From contig CAMPHF010000003.1 in NCBI GenBank assembly GCA_946885915.1, positions 186,001 to 250,000 of the forward strand: 64,000 nt of DNA. Direction: 5' to 3'. The translations under genes were made by a program, and so were the position numbers. How positions within the stretch are numbered: position 1 is the first letter of the stretch; every line of letters starts with the position of its first letter. Below are positions 30,217-38,828 of the stretch, one piece after another. This DNA comes from an uncultured Idiomarina sp. (lineage in GTDB: Bacteria > Pseudomonadota > Gammaproteobacteria > Enterobacterales > Alteromonadaceae). The notes beneath the pieces are model-generated. The model was given only the letters and a program-made list of their open reading frames with translations, did not search any database and had not been told where the DNA came from.

Positions 30217-31218
30217 TCATTCGGAGCGCTTCTTACGCATTCGACGTTTACTTGCTTTATCAGAATACATGCTGCTCGCATTAGATAGTATTTTGTCTCT
30301 TAAAGGACGGTTATCTTCCCTTTTGGGCTCAGATTGGTAAGTTACATCACTCAATTCGAACGGTTGGTCTCGATCAACATCTAAACGCAAGCTTTTGTCG
30401 TTACTAGGAGTTATCCCTGTTTCACTGGTGTCGCTTTCCGTTATTTCCGCTTCGCGCTTGAGAGGAACTTTCGTTACCGGTGCGGCCATTTCAGTCTCAA
30501 AGTGATTCGTTTGGTCATTATGCAAATTTTGATCGATTACCGATTCAGAATCAGTTGATCCGCCAGTGGGAGCAGCTACCGCATTTTGAAGTTGTTCAGT
30601 CAGTTGCTGAATGACAATGCGTGCATCGCGCAAATCCTTAGACTGTCGTTGAAGCTTGAGAACTAAAGCATCCCTCTCGGCCACAACCCCATTAAATTTC
30701 TCTCGAAGCGACGCAAAATCGGCCTTTAACTCATCAAATTGGTTCTTTCTCTTGGCTACCTTCGCTCGCACATCTTTCATAAATTCTCGGTGCTTTTGCT
30801 CATATAGGCTTTCATCACGAAGGAGTGTATCGATAACTAAGTTGTTAGTAGCATTCCAGGCCTTTGAGAGCTTATTTAACGCCTTAACCCCATCTTTGGA
30901 GAGCTCAAAATACTTACCCTTCCTCCCGTCTCGTTGGTAACGTTGGAAACCCCTAATTCGACTGAGACCGCGTTGATAAATGTCCTTGAGCGACTTTTCC
31001 TCGAGTATCGTTAACTCTGATTTACCAAAGCCAATAGCTCGAAATGCATTGGCACCAATCACCATAGAAAATGACCATTTTTCGTCAGCACTCCAGAGAT
31101 AACCCGGATTGATCTCGGCAACCTTTTTCTGCACATAAGAGATTAACTTCGACCGCTCTTCGTCGCCTTTGAGGCATTCAAATCCTTCAAACAGTTTTAA
31201 AACCTTAGACTCGCTCAT
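30217..31218 (-). CDS. Hypothetical coiled-coil protein of the island
   Basis: 333 residues from ATG 31218. The N-terminal 110 residues look globular and winged-helix-like (KFGKSELTILEEKSLKDIYQRGLSRIRGFQRYQRDGRKGKYFELSKDGVKAL); residues about 130-215 form a coiled coil (KRKNQFDELKADFASLREKFNGVVAERDALVLKLQRQSKDLRDARIVIQQLTEQLQ); the C-terminal third is acidic and disordered with a basic end (SKRRMRKKRSE). No known family recognised. A KfrA-like DNA-binding coiled-coil role is conceivable but unproven. It is divergent from the 31341-32726 gene. Confidence 0.6.
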   Translation of the reverse strand: MSESKVLKLFEGFECLKGDEERSKLISYVQKKVAEINPGYLWSADEKWSFSMVIGANAFRAIGFGKSELTILEEKSLKDIYQRGLSRIRGFQRYQRDGRKGKYFELSKDGVKALNKLSKAWNATNNLVIDTLLRDESLYEQKHREFMKDVRAKVAKRKNQFDELKADFASLREKFNGVVAERDALVLKLQRQSKDLRDARIVIQQLTEQLQNAVAAPTGGSTDSESVIDQNLHNDQTNHFETEMAAPVTKVPLKREAEITESDTSETGITPSNDKSLRLDVDRDQPFELSDVTYQSEPKREDNRPLRDKILSNASSMYSDKASKRRMRKKRSE

Positions 31219-31340
31219 CAATCAAATCAGCCTTATTAAAGTCATCATTAATCCACGTTTACCATAGTTTTAAATATCGTACAATTTATAGCAGTCATAA
31301 TAGTAATAAATATTGCTATCAATGTAGCGTTGAATATATA

Positions 31341-32726
31341 GTGAAAATTACTAAAATAATCTATTTTTTAGGGTATATTTTGACTTTTTTATATTCAAAC
31401 ACAACAGTTAAAATTGATGACCAAAGCATTATATTACTAAATTTTTTATATGGTTATTTTAGTGAGTCAATGATCTGTAGGGGATCACTTCAGGATTTGA
31501 TTGGTACTCTCAATCTCGAAAAAGGCAAAGCGCTCAAGAGAATGAACTGCCTTAGACAGGCAAAAATTCTTGCTCTCAATGAGTCGTTTGAACTCACCAC
31601 CGCATCGACTGTTAAGCAATGGACGCTTGACGGTCAGTATTTTGAGAATATTCATTGTGCACATGACATGCTTACCCTATGCCTATGGCGATCTATTTAT
31701 CATGCGAATATTTCTATTGATGGGGTTGCTCTGACACGCAAGAATATTGCTACCCTTTGTTACTTGCTCTCGGTCGCAGATGCCACCTTCGAAATTCGTG
31801 ACGTATCGATGACTCAAATTCGCGAAGCGTTGAAATTTGCTGAACCGCAGCTAAAAGGACAACTAAAAAGACTTCATCATGTCGGCTTACTTCTTCCTAT
31901 CTCAAAAGGACGTGCCGCTGGCGGGATATTTGGGAAATGGAAATCGACCTATACATTGAATCAGCGGTTGATTGCACGTATATGTGAGCACTTAAAGGCT
32001 AATGCAGACGCACTGGATCGCTGCAAAAAAATACCAATTGAACTTGAAGGGGACCCATTTGACAAAATTGTGATTACCGACGTTTGCGGTTACCAACTCA
32101 GACGACTATTTGATCAGTCGTTAGAGATAAAAGCGGCTTACCCGTTATTCGAAGACTTGCTGCCGACAAAAGCTTGGTCACCTGTGTTTGAGTCTGAATC
32201 ATCAAACCTTCGCCGCCCTCATTGGAACATCTGCTCTACAATTGCGGCATCATTTGCAGACCTAATCTACAAGCACATAGTTAATGAAGATGAGGATAAA
32301 AATGATGACAGCCATTTCGAGCCGCTAAAGTTCAAGTTACGGGTTTTAGACAACAACGCCATCGTGAAGTCATGTATCGATTCATTTCATGCGAGGTTAT
32401 CAGTCCGCAATTTAGAGGAGGCAAACTTGCAGCTTGTTCGCAGTCGTGACTTTTTGTTCGAGATCGACGGCTATACCCATCAATTCATTGATTTCGGGAT
32501 ACGACTCATATCAACACCTACAAGCGCAAGTAAAGGGCGAACAAAAGACGAGGTAGTGAACTTGTTTGCCAATATGATGTTTAACATTGCACTAGAATGG
32601 GTATTAACCATCCTTAGAATGCCAGCACTAACGGAAACTAAACTAGCTGCACTAGTAGTTGACGAAATCCAAGACCGTCTTTACGCCTACACGAAGCCAA
32701 AAATCACTGTTAACGAAGCAACCTAA
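31341..32726 (+). CDS. Hypothetical protein with winged-helix-like segments
   Basis: 461 residues from a GTG at 31341 with no good ribosome site; the true start may be later. Residues about 30-75 (LNFLYGYFSESMICRGSLQDLIGTLNLEKGKALKRMNCLRQAKILAL) and 145-190 (SVADATFEIRDVSMTQIREALKFAEPQLKGQLKRLHHVGLLLPISKG) look like two MarR/winged-helix modules. The rest is helical and shows no motif I know. The first 90 bases are very AT-rich. Position beside the replication-like YagK/YfjJ genes suggests an island maintenance or regulatory role, an inference only. Confidence 0.55.
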   Translation: MKITKIIYFLGYILTFLYSNTTVKIDDQSIILLNFLYGYFSESMICRGSLQDLIGTLNLEKGKALKRMNCLRQAKILALNESFELTTASTVKQWTLDGQYFENIHCAHDMLTLCLWRSIYHANISIDGVALTRKNIATLCYLLSVADATFEIRDVSMTQIREALKFAEPQLKGQLKRLHHVGLLLPISKGRAAGGIFGKWKSTYTLNQRLIARICEHLKANADALDRCKKIPIELEGDPFDKIVITDVCGYQLRRLFDQSLEIKAAYPLFEDLLPTKAWSPVFESESSNLRRPHWNICSTIAASFADLIYKHIVNEDEDKNDDSHFEPLKFKLRVLDNNAIVKSCIDSFHARLSVRNLEEANLQLVRSRDFLFEIDGYTHQFIDFGIRLISTPTSASKGRTKDEVVNLFANMMFNIALEWVLTILRMPALTETKLAALVVDEIQDRLYAYTKPKITVNEAT

Positions 32727-32936
32727 CTGCGGAAAAATTACCTTAAGCTATATCGAGCAACCCTACCGGCGAACGTAAGCATGCTCGATTAATACCCAAC
32801 CATAACCTGTAGGTTGTAATAATACGTTTATAAAAGTCATCAGTATCAGGTAATTGATGCAAAGCATCATAAGTAACCATAAAAAAATACAGATATTCAT
32901 TGTTCCTATGAAACATCAACCAGTAGGAGCATATCA

Positions 32937-33611
32937 ATGCCAGAAGCAAGTAAAACACATAGTAGCTTAATACTTCATAACGAGAGCACTTACGAAGGAC
33001 TGCAAGTCCTGACTCATAAAGGTCCTCTGTTGGGTAAGTATCTCGACATCATCAAGCTTGTTTTCGATGATGCATTGCTGGAATACAACAAGGTACTTGT
33101 GCTTCGATTCGACCTGCGATTTCCCCTTGAGATCGAGCATGAAAAACGTTCTAGCGTAATATCTGACTTCTTCGAGTCGTTGCGTGCGCGCATTAAATAC
33201 GAAGAAAGTAAAGCTAGGCAAGCAGGAACTCGTTGCCACGAAACTAAAGTGCGTTACGTTTGGGTTAGAGAGCACGCTGAAGGTAAAGGCTGGCATTATC
33301 ACGTCGCGCTTTTCCTTAATGGCAACCGATTTAATGGTTTAGGTAGTCTTGATAGTGACTTCAATAACCTGGCAATACGGATTACGAGTTCATGGGCCAG
33401 TGCAATTAAAGCCGTTGGTGACCCTAGAAAAATGGGAGTGTTCTTTCCGAGAGACGCATTTTATCGAGTGTCGTCCGCGCATGGCTACTCTCAAGTGAGC
33501 GCCATGCAAGCCTTTCGGCGGCTAAGCTATTTCGCAAAACTTGATACCAAGCATTTTAACAATTGCAGCCGCAATATCGGTTACAGCCAGATTACACACC
33601 TGCATAAATAA
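32937..33611 (+). CDS. YagK/YfjJ (inovirus Gp2)-family protein with HUH-like motif
   Basis: 224 residues. The stretch YNKVLVLRFDLRFP, then VRYVWVREHAEGKGWHYHVALFLNGNRFNGLG and FRRLSYFAKLD is the pattern of E. coli YagK and YfjJ, found in CP4-type islands and called Gp2 in inoviruses. The HYH tripeptide in a beta strand resembles the metal-binding HUH motif of rolling-circle replication endonucleases, so a nicking or replication role is plausible. Ribosome site taggag precedes ATG 32937. A paralog follows at once (33659). Confidence 0.75.
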   Translation: MPEASKTHSSLILHNESTYEGLQVLTHKGPLLGKYLDIIKLVFDDALLEYNKVLVLRFDLRFPLEIEHEKRSSVISDFFESLRARIKYEESKARQAGTRCHETKVRYVWVREHAEGKGWHYHVALFLNGNRFNGLGSLDSDFNNLAIRITSSWASAIKAVGDPRKMGVFFPRDAFYRVSSAHGYSQVSAMQAFRRLSYFAKLDTKHFNNCSRNIGYSQITHLHK

Positions 33612-33658
33612 TTACTGAGCGGATTCATCCTGTGAACAACTAACTTCAGGAGAATCCC

Positions 33659-34345
33659 ATGGCACTTGTACTAACTGGCAATACCTTCAACTCACTTCCC
33701 GTTGAAACGAGTAAATACGGGTTTTCAATGACTCGCTTGCAGAAGCTTTATCAAGAGCTTGTGACGCGACCTGATAAGGAAGATTGCTTACTTGTCGCGT
33801 CACTCGTTCTTGAACTGCCAAAGCATGACATCAAACGCTTACCTAGCCTTACTACTCAGGCATTTGAACATGCCATGCGTGATGAGCTGTCTTCGTTGCG
33901 CGATTACCGGAACAAGAAGGAATCTAGTCACCTATGCAGCAACATGCGCTTCGTGTGGGCTTATGATGTTGATGGCCAACCAAACTCATTAGCCCGCAAT
34001 TGGCGCGTTGTTCTAATGATAGACAGCACCGTACTGTCTGAATTAGATAGCATTGATGAATTCAAGTACCTAGCAAAACGAGCGTGGCGCAAAGCTCTAG
34101 GCGTTTCGATGGTCAAGCCTGGGATATCAGTCAAGTTTGGCAAAAAGTCGTTCGTTTCGTTACGAAAGAGCGACAGCAATTACTTTTCCGAGCTTGCCGA
34201 AACTTTCCGACGCTTAAGTTTACTCGCTCAAGTCCCCAAAAGCCTACTGCGCAAGGGTGCCCTACAACATCCAGATTGGGCCAACAACGAACCATGTTTT
34301 CGGAAGATAGCCCTTAAACCAAGCATCTTTGCAGTCTCGTTTTAA
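33659..34345 (+). CDS. Degenerate paralog of the YagK/YfjJ-family protein
   Basis: 228 residues. It aligns with the preceding protein along the core: NMRFVWAYDVDGQPNSLARNWRVVLMIDS against KVRYVWVREHAEGKGWHYHVALFLNGN, and TFRRLSLLAQ against AFRRLSYFAK. The HYH histidines are replaced (NWRVVL), so any metal-dependent chemistry should be lost. The gene has its own good ribosome site (caggagaatccc before ATG) and no disruption, hence it appears selected for, perhaps as a DNA-binding partner or regulator of the active copy. Confidence 0.6.
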   Translation: MALVLTGNTFNSLPVETSKYGFSMTRLQKLYQELVTRPDKEDCLLVASLVLELPKHDIKRLPSLTTQAFEHAMRDELSSLRDYRNKKESSHLCSNMRFVWAYDVDGQPNSLARNWRVVLMIDSTVLSELDSIDEFKYLAKRAWRKALGVSMVKPGISVKFGKKSFVSLRKSDSNYFSELAETFRRLSLLAQVPKSLLRKGALQHPDWANNEPCFRKIALKPSIFAVSF

Positions 34346-34417
34346 CCGGGACCTAGCGCTACTCCACCCACAATCAAAACCATATCGGCGGCCTCTCGCG
34401 CTGCCTAAGGAAACCTT

Positions 34418-34708
34418 ATGAACATTCGTGTACGTCCGTTAACCAAAGAAATAATCAATAAGCTGGCGGAAGAACACCGCCTCAAGTCGAAACTATCCAA
34501 GGACCTCATCAATACAATCGTAACGTTGTCGAGCTTAGTCAGTAATGAAGGGATGGATTTGCATCAACAGGCGTTCGTTCTAAACGCTACATTGGCTAAC
34601 CGATTGCCGAAAGGTTTGGACTCGGTTGATTTCTGTGCTGCTATTTCGCGGGAGTTTTTGGCTGATAACTTGGACGCTTTGTATCTGAAAAGCCAACAGG
34701 TCGATTAG
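34418..34708 (+). CDS. Small hypothetical protein
   Basis: 96 residues, soluble, helical (IRVRPLTKEIINKLAEEHRLKSKLSKDLINTIVTLSSLVSNEGMDLHQQ). Ribosome site aaggaaacctt precedes the ATG. It follows the YagK/YfjJ-like pair on the same strand and may belong to the same transcript. No family recognised. Confidence 0.5.
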   Translation: MNIRVRPLTKEIINKLAEEHRLKSKLSKDLINTIVTLSSLVSNEGMDLHQQAFVLNATLANRLPKGLDSVDFCAAISREFLADNLDALYLKSQQVD

Positions 34709-34916
34709 TAGACGATAATTGACGTGTCACGAGCAATCACACGTAATCGTTTTGATCTACACCACTTTGTGTTAATTTAGGCGCTGATTACACCCCAGCG
34801 CCATCCCCTTAGCGATCAGGTTGATGTCAAGAGTATTTTCAACTGGTCGGAGCAGTTAAAAGAATAGTCTTCTGTATACTTTTAAAAGTAAGTTCCCCGG
34901 AGCAGCTGGTAACTTT

Positions 34917-35078
34917 ATGAACAGTCAACTCAAATTAGGCGAAAGCAATATTTTCGAGAAGCGCATTCTTGAGAAGGATGAGTTGCGTCTTGCTCAGTAT
35001 CAAGCTGCCATGAAAAATCCAAGTAACGCACGGCCTAACCAAAATCGAGTGAAACGAGTAAGCTTTGGTTTCAGATAG
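34917..35078 (+). CDS. Short protein preceding a nucleotidyltransferase-like gene
   Basis: A 53-residue frame from ATG 34917 to TAG 35078: MNSQLKLGESNIFEKRILEK, then DELRLAQYQAAMKNPSNARP and a basic tail. It is highly charged and helical. A tatact hexamer with an AT-rich stretch lies about 40 bases upstream and an ccggagca region gives a weak ribosome site. Its stop lies inside the start of the next gene (14-base overlap), the layout of an antitoxin-toxin or chaperone-enzyme pair. Confidence 0.55.
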   Translation: MNSQLKLGESNIFEKRILEKDELRLAQYQAAMKNPSNARPNQNRVKRVSFGFR

Positions 35079-35847
35079 TCCTGAGCTAAATCCGTTTTCC
35101 ACGCTTGAAGAAGCTTCGCGGCTTTTATCCGCATTACCACAAGAGCTCGCCAGTCGCATTGTCCTAATTGGCGGACAAGCACTATTGCTGTGGGCCGAAC
35201 ACTATCTAATTGACGGTGCTACTGGCCGCCAGTATGACATGCTGGCAAGTGACGACCTTGATTTCATGGGGAGACGGCCAGAGGTAATCGAATGCGCAGC
35301 CGCCTGGAATGCTGAACACCTGATACCGAGCCCTGATGACAACACTCCCAATTCTGGACTCGTCGTATTCAACAATTCAGGTGTGTTTGAAGTAGTTGAT
35401 TTCTTACCCAGTGTTTATGGGCTGAATGACAAAGACATCATGAATCATTCCGATGAAATGCTCTTTGGGAACAATAGAGTGAGAGTATTATCGCCTCCGC
35501 TTTGCCTTCAAAGTCGCATTGCCAATTTGTCGGGACTTCCTTATAGCGCGCTTATGAAAAAGCGCGAGGTAAAACGCATTACCGCCGCAATCGAAATTAC
35601 TCGGTTATATTTAATCGACGTTTGCGAAACACAGCCGAGCAAAGCGCTTAGTAAAGCAGTTACCTATTTGATGCGCGATGTTTTACTGAATCCTACTGCA
35701 CTGTCGATCTCTGCAAAATATGACTTAGATTTATCTGGCTGCTTCCCACTCGGAGCTATTCGTTCTAAGCACGCTGAAATTGCCGATAAATTCCTAGCGA
35801 CATGGATTCCAACATATCACGACCGTGTTGCTCGACGCCCTCGATAG
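35065..35847 (+). CDS. Nucleotidyltransferase-fold protein, AbiEii/MNT-like
   Basis: 260 residues from a TTG start overlapping the previous small gene. The motif RIVLIGGQALLLWAEHY (about 31-47) followed about 22 residues later by LASDDLDFMG is the GG...DxD pattern of the pol-beta nucleotidyltransferase superfamily, like AbiEii-type toxins or MNT enzymes. A third acidic residue is likely in VFEVVDFLPS. It is chiefly seen in islands and phage-defence toxin-antitoxin pairs. Whether it transfers nucleotides to RNA or protein is unknown. Start choice is uncertain. Confidence 0.6.
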   Translation: MVSDSPELNPFSTLEEASRLLSALPQELASRIVLIGGQALLLWAEHYLIDGATGRQYDMLASDDLDFMGRRPEVIECAAAWNAEHLIPSPDDNTPNSGLVVFNNSGVFEVVDFLPSVYGLNDKDIMNHSDEMLFGNNRVRVLSPPLCLQSRIANLSGLPYSALMKKREVKRITAAIEITRLYLIDVCETQPSKALSKAVTYLMRDVLLNPTALSISAKYDLDLSGCFPLGAIRSKHAEIADKFLATWIPTYHDRVARRPR

Positions 35848-35963
35848 TAATCAATCCAATTAGCATTAAATTGAAGCGTGGGCTCTTAAAGTCTGCTGTC
35901 GTCATTTGATCTTTCCTAATTTATTGTATAAAAAATGAACTAACCCAAAAAGGAGGAAGTCCG

Positions 35964-36182
35964 ATGCCGCAATTTATAGTTAACAGCAACAGCCAACCAA
36001 ATGGTGATCACGAGGTCCACAATGCTTCAACGGGCTGTGCGCATATGCCAAAACCTGAAAATCGCGTAAATTTGGGGACTCATGCAACATGCAAAGGTGC
36101 TGTGCAAGAAGCAAGACGTCGATTCCCAGGAAAACGAGTTAATGGTTGTTACTACTGCGCGAGGGACTGCCACACTTCATAA
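35964..36182 (+). CDS. Small Cys-rich conserved hypothetical protein
   Basis: 72 residues, ribosome site aaggagga well placed. HEVHNASTGCAHMPKPENRVNLGTHATCKGAVQEARRR, then VNGCYYCARDCHTS. The four or five Cys and two or three His suggest a small zinc-binding fold. I have seen this HEVHN...GCxYCxxxCHT pattern as a widespread small protein without known role. It ends at 36182, directly next to the target duplication of the ISL3 element. Confidence 0.65.
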   Translation: MPQFIVNSNSQPNGDHEVHNASTGCAHMPKPENRVNLGTHATCKGAVQEARRRFPGKRVNGCYYCARDCHTS

Positions 36183-36190
36183 CAAAAAAT
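36183..36190. repeat. Target duplication of the ISL3 element, left copy
   Basis: caaaaaat occurs at 36183-36190 and again at 43154-43161, immediately outside the two ends. Eight bases is the normal duplication for ISL3-family elements. Confidence 0.9.
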
Positions 36191-36214
36191 GGGTAAGCGG
36201 ATTAAATGGTTGAT
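36191..36214 (+). repeat. Left terminal inverted repeat of the ISL3 element
   Basis: Starts gggtaagcggatt and ends aatggttgat. It pairs with 43130-43153 at 21 of 24 positions. Confidence 0.88.
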
Positions 36215-36277
36215 CTTACCTTTGCATGAGAGTGAGACAGACCGGCATCTCATCGGATTATCTGGTTGATGCTTCAC

Positions 36278-36685
36278 CTACTGCTGGTGCATGTTTCCTT
36301 CGCTAATTCCAGCAAGAACCCCACACGCCTCAACTTCCCGGTCATCGTTGCAACTCGCTCTCAGTGAAACGAGTTGTTTCTCAAGCGCTTGCAGAGCGGT
36401 TATCTGCGACCGCACATGAGAGATGTGATCATCGAGCAAGGCGTTGACGGCGGTACAAGGCTGATGAGGGTCGTCCTGATAGCTCTGTAGTTCGTGAATC
36501 TCAGCCAGTGACAGGCCCAGGATTCTGCAGCGACGGATGAAGGCCAGCCCCTCACCATGCTTCTCGGTATAGACACGGTAACCGTTGTCCTGCCGATCAG
36601 GCGGCGGCAACAAGCCCTGCTGTTCATAGAAGCGGATCGTCTGTGTTTCGACCCCTACCAACTGCGCCAACTGACCAATGCGCAT
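36278..36685 (-). CDS. MerR-family metal-responsive regulator (CadR/PbrR type)
   Basis: 135 residues from ATG 36685 with ggaggagg upstream. N-terminal MerR helix-turn-helix (MRIGQLAQLVGVETQTIRFYEQQGLLPPPDR), dimer helix, and metal-site region with three Cys (Cys in QPCTAV, RASCND and EACGVL). This spacing fits the CadR/PbrR branch that senses Cd, Pb or Zn. It is divergent from the exporter and should twist its long-spacer promoter at 36717-36747 when metal binds. Confidence 0.88.
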   Translation of the reverse strand: MRIGQLAQLVGVETQTIRFYEQQGLLPPPDRQDNGYRVYTEKHGEGLAFIRRCRILGLSLAEIHELQSYQDDPHQPCTAVNALLDDHISHVRSQITALQALEKQLVSLRASCNDDREVEACGVLAGISEGNMHQQ

Positions 36686-36716
36686 CAGCCTCCTCCCCAA
36701 CGGATTCTTTACTCTA

Positions 36717-36747
36717 TTGACCTTATAGTAGCTTTATAGTTTAAAAT
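36717..36747 (+). promoter_or_regulatory. MerR-type promoter with 19-bp spacer
   Basis: TTGACC (36717-36722), a 19-base spacer containing the ttatagtagctttatag dyad, and TAAAAT (36742-36747). The overlong spacer is the hallmark of promoters activated by MerR proteins. Confidence 0.8.
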
Positions 36748-36780
36748 GGTACCACAACATTGTTCAAGTGGAGTCGTATC

Positions 36781-37677
36781 ATGAGCAAATCCTGTGGTGG
36801 CGCCTGTGGCGGTGATGCAACGTCCGCAGCGGATACCGATATACAGGCCTCCTCCGAGGCGCCAGGGAGATGGGTCAGTGTTTATGCCGTGCCGAAGATG
36901 GACTGTCCATCAGAAGAACGAATGATTCGCCTAGCCCTGAACGGCTTTGAGGAGATTCGGGCGCTGTCCTTCGACTTGTCGAACCGCCGGCTGAAGGTCG
37001 TGCATGACGGCGAGGTCGAGCCCGTCACCTCGAAACTGAAGACCTTGGGGCTAGGCGCCTCGCTTCAGGAAACCGTCGCTGCAAATCCGGAGACCATCAA
37101 GGCCGCCGAGTTTTCGGCAGCTTCTGCTAAGCAAGAATCCGGGACCCTGCGCTGGTTGCTCGGCATCAATGCACTTCTGTTCGTGGTGGAAATGACTGCC
37201 GGTCTGATCGCCCAGTCCACCGGCCTGATTGGAGAATCCCTGGACAATTTTGCCGATGCGGCGGTGTACGGGCTTGCCCTTTATGCGGTTGGACATAGCG
37301 TGAAAATGCAGGTACGTGCCGCGCATCTTGCTGGTGTACTGCAACTGATCTTGGCTGTGGGCGTGCTCGTAGAGGTGGTGAGACGCTTTGTATTCGGTAG
37401 TGAGCCTGAATCGCTGGTGATGATGGCTATCGCATTCGTCGCATTGATTGCCAATACCAGTTGTCTGCTGCTCATATCCAAACATCGGGAAGGCGGGGCG
37501 CACATGAAGGCAAGCTGGATATTCTCGGCCAACGACGTGGTGATCAACCTGGGGGTCATCACCGCCGGCGCCCTGGTCGCGTGGACCGGTTCCAATTATC
37601 CGGATCTGATTATCGGCACCATCGCGGGGGGCATTGTACTTAACGGTGCCAGACGCATTTTGGCGTTGAAGGGTTAA
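36781..37677 (+). CDS. Cation diffusion facilitator with N-terminal heavy-metal domain
   Basis: 298 residues from ATG 36781. N-terminal Cys/Gly-rich KSCGGACGGD, an HMA-like domain (VYAVPKMDCPSEERMIRLALNG, one Cys instead of CxxC), then about six helices of the CDF fold including NALLFVVEMTAGLIAQSTGLIGESLDNFADAAVYGLALYAVG, where D and the HxxxD-like residues form the zinc site. It exports divalent cations (Zn, Cd or Pb) by proton exchange. It is the czcD-like cargo of ISPpu12 and is followed 3 bases later by lspA. Confidence 0.88.
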   Translation: MSKSCGGACGGDATSAADTDIQASSEAPGRWVSVYAVPKMDCPSEERMIRLALNGFEEIRALSFDLSNRRLKVVHDGEVEPVTSKLKTLGLGASLQETVAANPETIKAAEFSAASAKQESGTLRWLLGINALLFVVEMTAGLIAQSTGLIGESLDNFADAAVYGLALYAVGHSVKMQVRAAHLAGVLQLILAVGVLVEVVRRFVFGSEPESLVMMAIAFVALIANTSCLLLISKHREGGAHMKASWIFSANDVVINLGVITAGALVAWTGSNYPDLIIGTIAGGIVLNGARRILALKG

Positions 37678-37680
37678 ATA

Positions 37681-38190
37681 ATGCTCATTATTGGCAATAA
37701 GCTCTCGCCGTATGCCCTATTGTCCATATCGGGCCTGCTGGCAGCGTCTGATCAGGCTGTAAAGTGGCTGGTGCAGCAATCAATGGCCTATGGCGAGTAT
37801 GTTTCGGTGACCCCGTTCTTTAACTGGGTGCACCTATGGAACACCGGTGCCGCATTCAGTCTTTTTGCGAATGGTGGAGGCTGGCAGCGCTACTTTTTTA
37901 TCGGAATCGCGGTAGTGGTCTCGATTCTTCTGATCAAGCTGATCCTTGAAAATCGTCATAAAGGAGAAGCCATCGCTTACAGTCTTATCCTCGGTGGCGC
38001 CATGGGCAACCTGATTGACCGGGTCTTTCGCGGCTATGTTGTGGATTCCTTTGATTTCTATTGGCGAGACTGGCATTGGCCGGCCTTCAACCTGGCTGAT
38101 ATTGCAATTGTCCTCGGTGCCTTACTTTTCGTTTCCAGCAGCTTGTTGGGTAAAAAAAGCAAACACCAATGCCGAGTCGGATGGATCTGA
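37681..38190 (+). CDS. lspA: Prolipoprotein signal peptidase
   Basis: 169 residues with four membrane helices. Catalytic Asp residues sit in GNLIDRVFRGYVVDSFDFYW and FNLADIAIVLGALLF, the conserved LspA motifs. It cleaves lipoprotein signals after lipid attachment. As cargo in ISPpu12-type and pbr-type elements it is a spare copy travelling with metal exporters; its tie to metal resistance is known in the pbr system (PbrB/PbrC), but not established here. Adjacent to and likely cotranscribed with the exporter. Confidence 0.93.
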   Translation: MLIIGNKLSPYALLSISGLLAASDQAVKWLVQQSMAYGEYVSVTPFFNWVHLWNTGAAFSLFANGGGWQRYFFIGIAVVVSILLIKLILENRHKGEAIAYSLILGGAMGNLIDRVFRGYVVDSFDFYWRDWHWPAFNLADIAIVLGALLFVSSSLLGKKSKHQCRVGWI

Positions 38191-38215
38191 CTGACACCTA
38201 CGCCTATACAACACC

Positions 38216-38790
38216 ATGACCGAACTTCCCGACAACATCCTTCACCTGCCGCAATACCAAGTACTGGGCTGCAAATCAACCGACGACGAAATGCACTTCC
38301 AGGTGGACGTGCCCGATCCCATCGCCTGCGAGGAATGCGGCGTGCAGGGTGAGTTCGTACGGTTCGGCAAGCGTGACGTTCCCTATCGTGATCTGCCCAT
38401 CCACGGCAAGCGGGTCACTCTCTGGGTGGTCCGCCGCCGATACACCTGCCGGGCCTGCAAGACAACATTCAGGCCCCAGCTACCGGAGATGGTGGACGGA
38501 TTCCGTATGACACTGCGGCTGCATGAGTACGTGGAGAAGGAATCCTTCAACCACCCCTACACCTTTGTGGCGGCACAGACCGGCCTGGACGAGAAGACGG
38601 TGCGCGACATCTTCAACGCCCGCGCCGAGTTCCTGGGGCGCTGGCGCCGCTTCGAGACGCCCCGCATCCTGGGCATTGACGAGCTATACCTGAACAAGCG
38701 CTACCGCTGCATTCTGACCAACATTGAGGAGCGAACCCTGCTCGACCTTCTGGCCACCCGCCGCCAGGACGTGGTGACCAACTACCTGAT
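38216..38790 (+). pseudogene. tnpA: ISL3-family transposase, N-terminal fragment
   Basis: The first 191 codons of the transposase: zinc-finger-like part (CEECGVQGEF and CRACKTTF), then the helix-turn-helix region, and the start of the DDE domain with GIDELYLNKRYRCIL, holding the first catalytic Asp. The gene is cut after NYLM by the mer module at 38790. Removing the insert and one ctgat copy rejoins 38216-38790 with 42381-43095 into an uninterrupted 429-codon frame, so the gene was intact before insertion. Confidence 0.92.
38786..38790. repeat. Target duplication of the mer module, left copy
   Basis: ctgat, repeated at 42376-42380. Five bases is typical for Tn3-family transposition. Confidence 0.93.
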
Positions 38791-38828
38791 GGGGGCACCT
38801 CAGAAAACGGAAAATAAAGCACGCTAAG
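38791..38828 (+). repeat. Left 38-bp inverted repeat of the mer module
   Basis: Begins gggggcacctcagaaaacgg and ends aaagcacgctaag: the mer-side end of Tn21-like transposons. Its last bases overlap the merR stop region. Confidence 0.93.
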
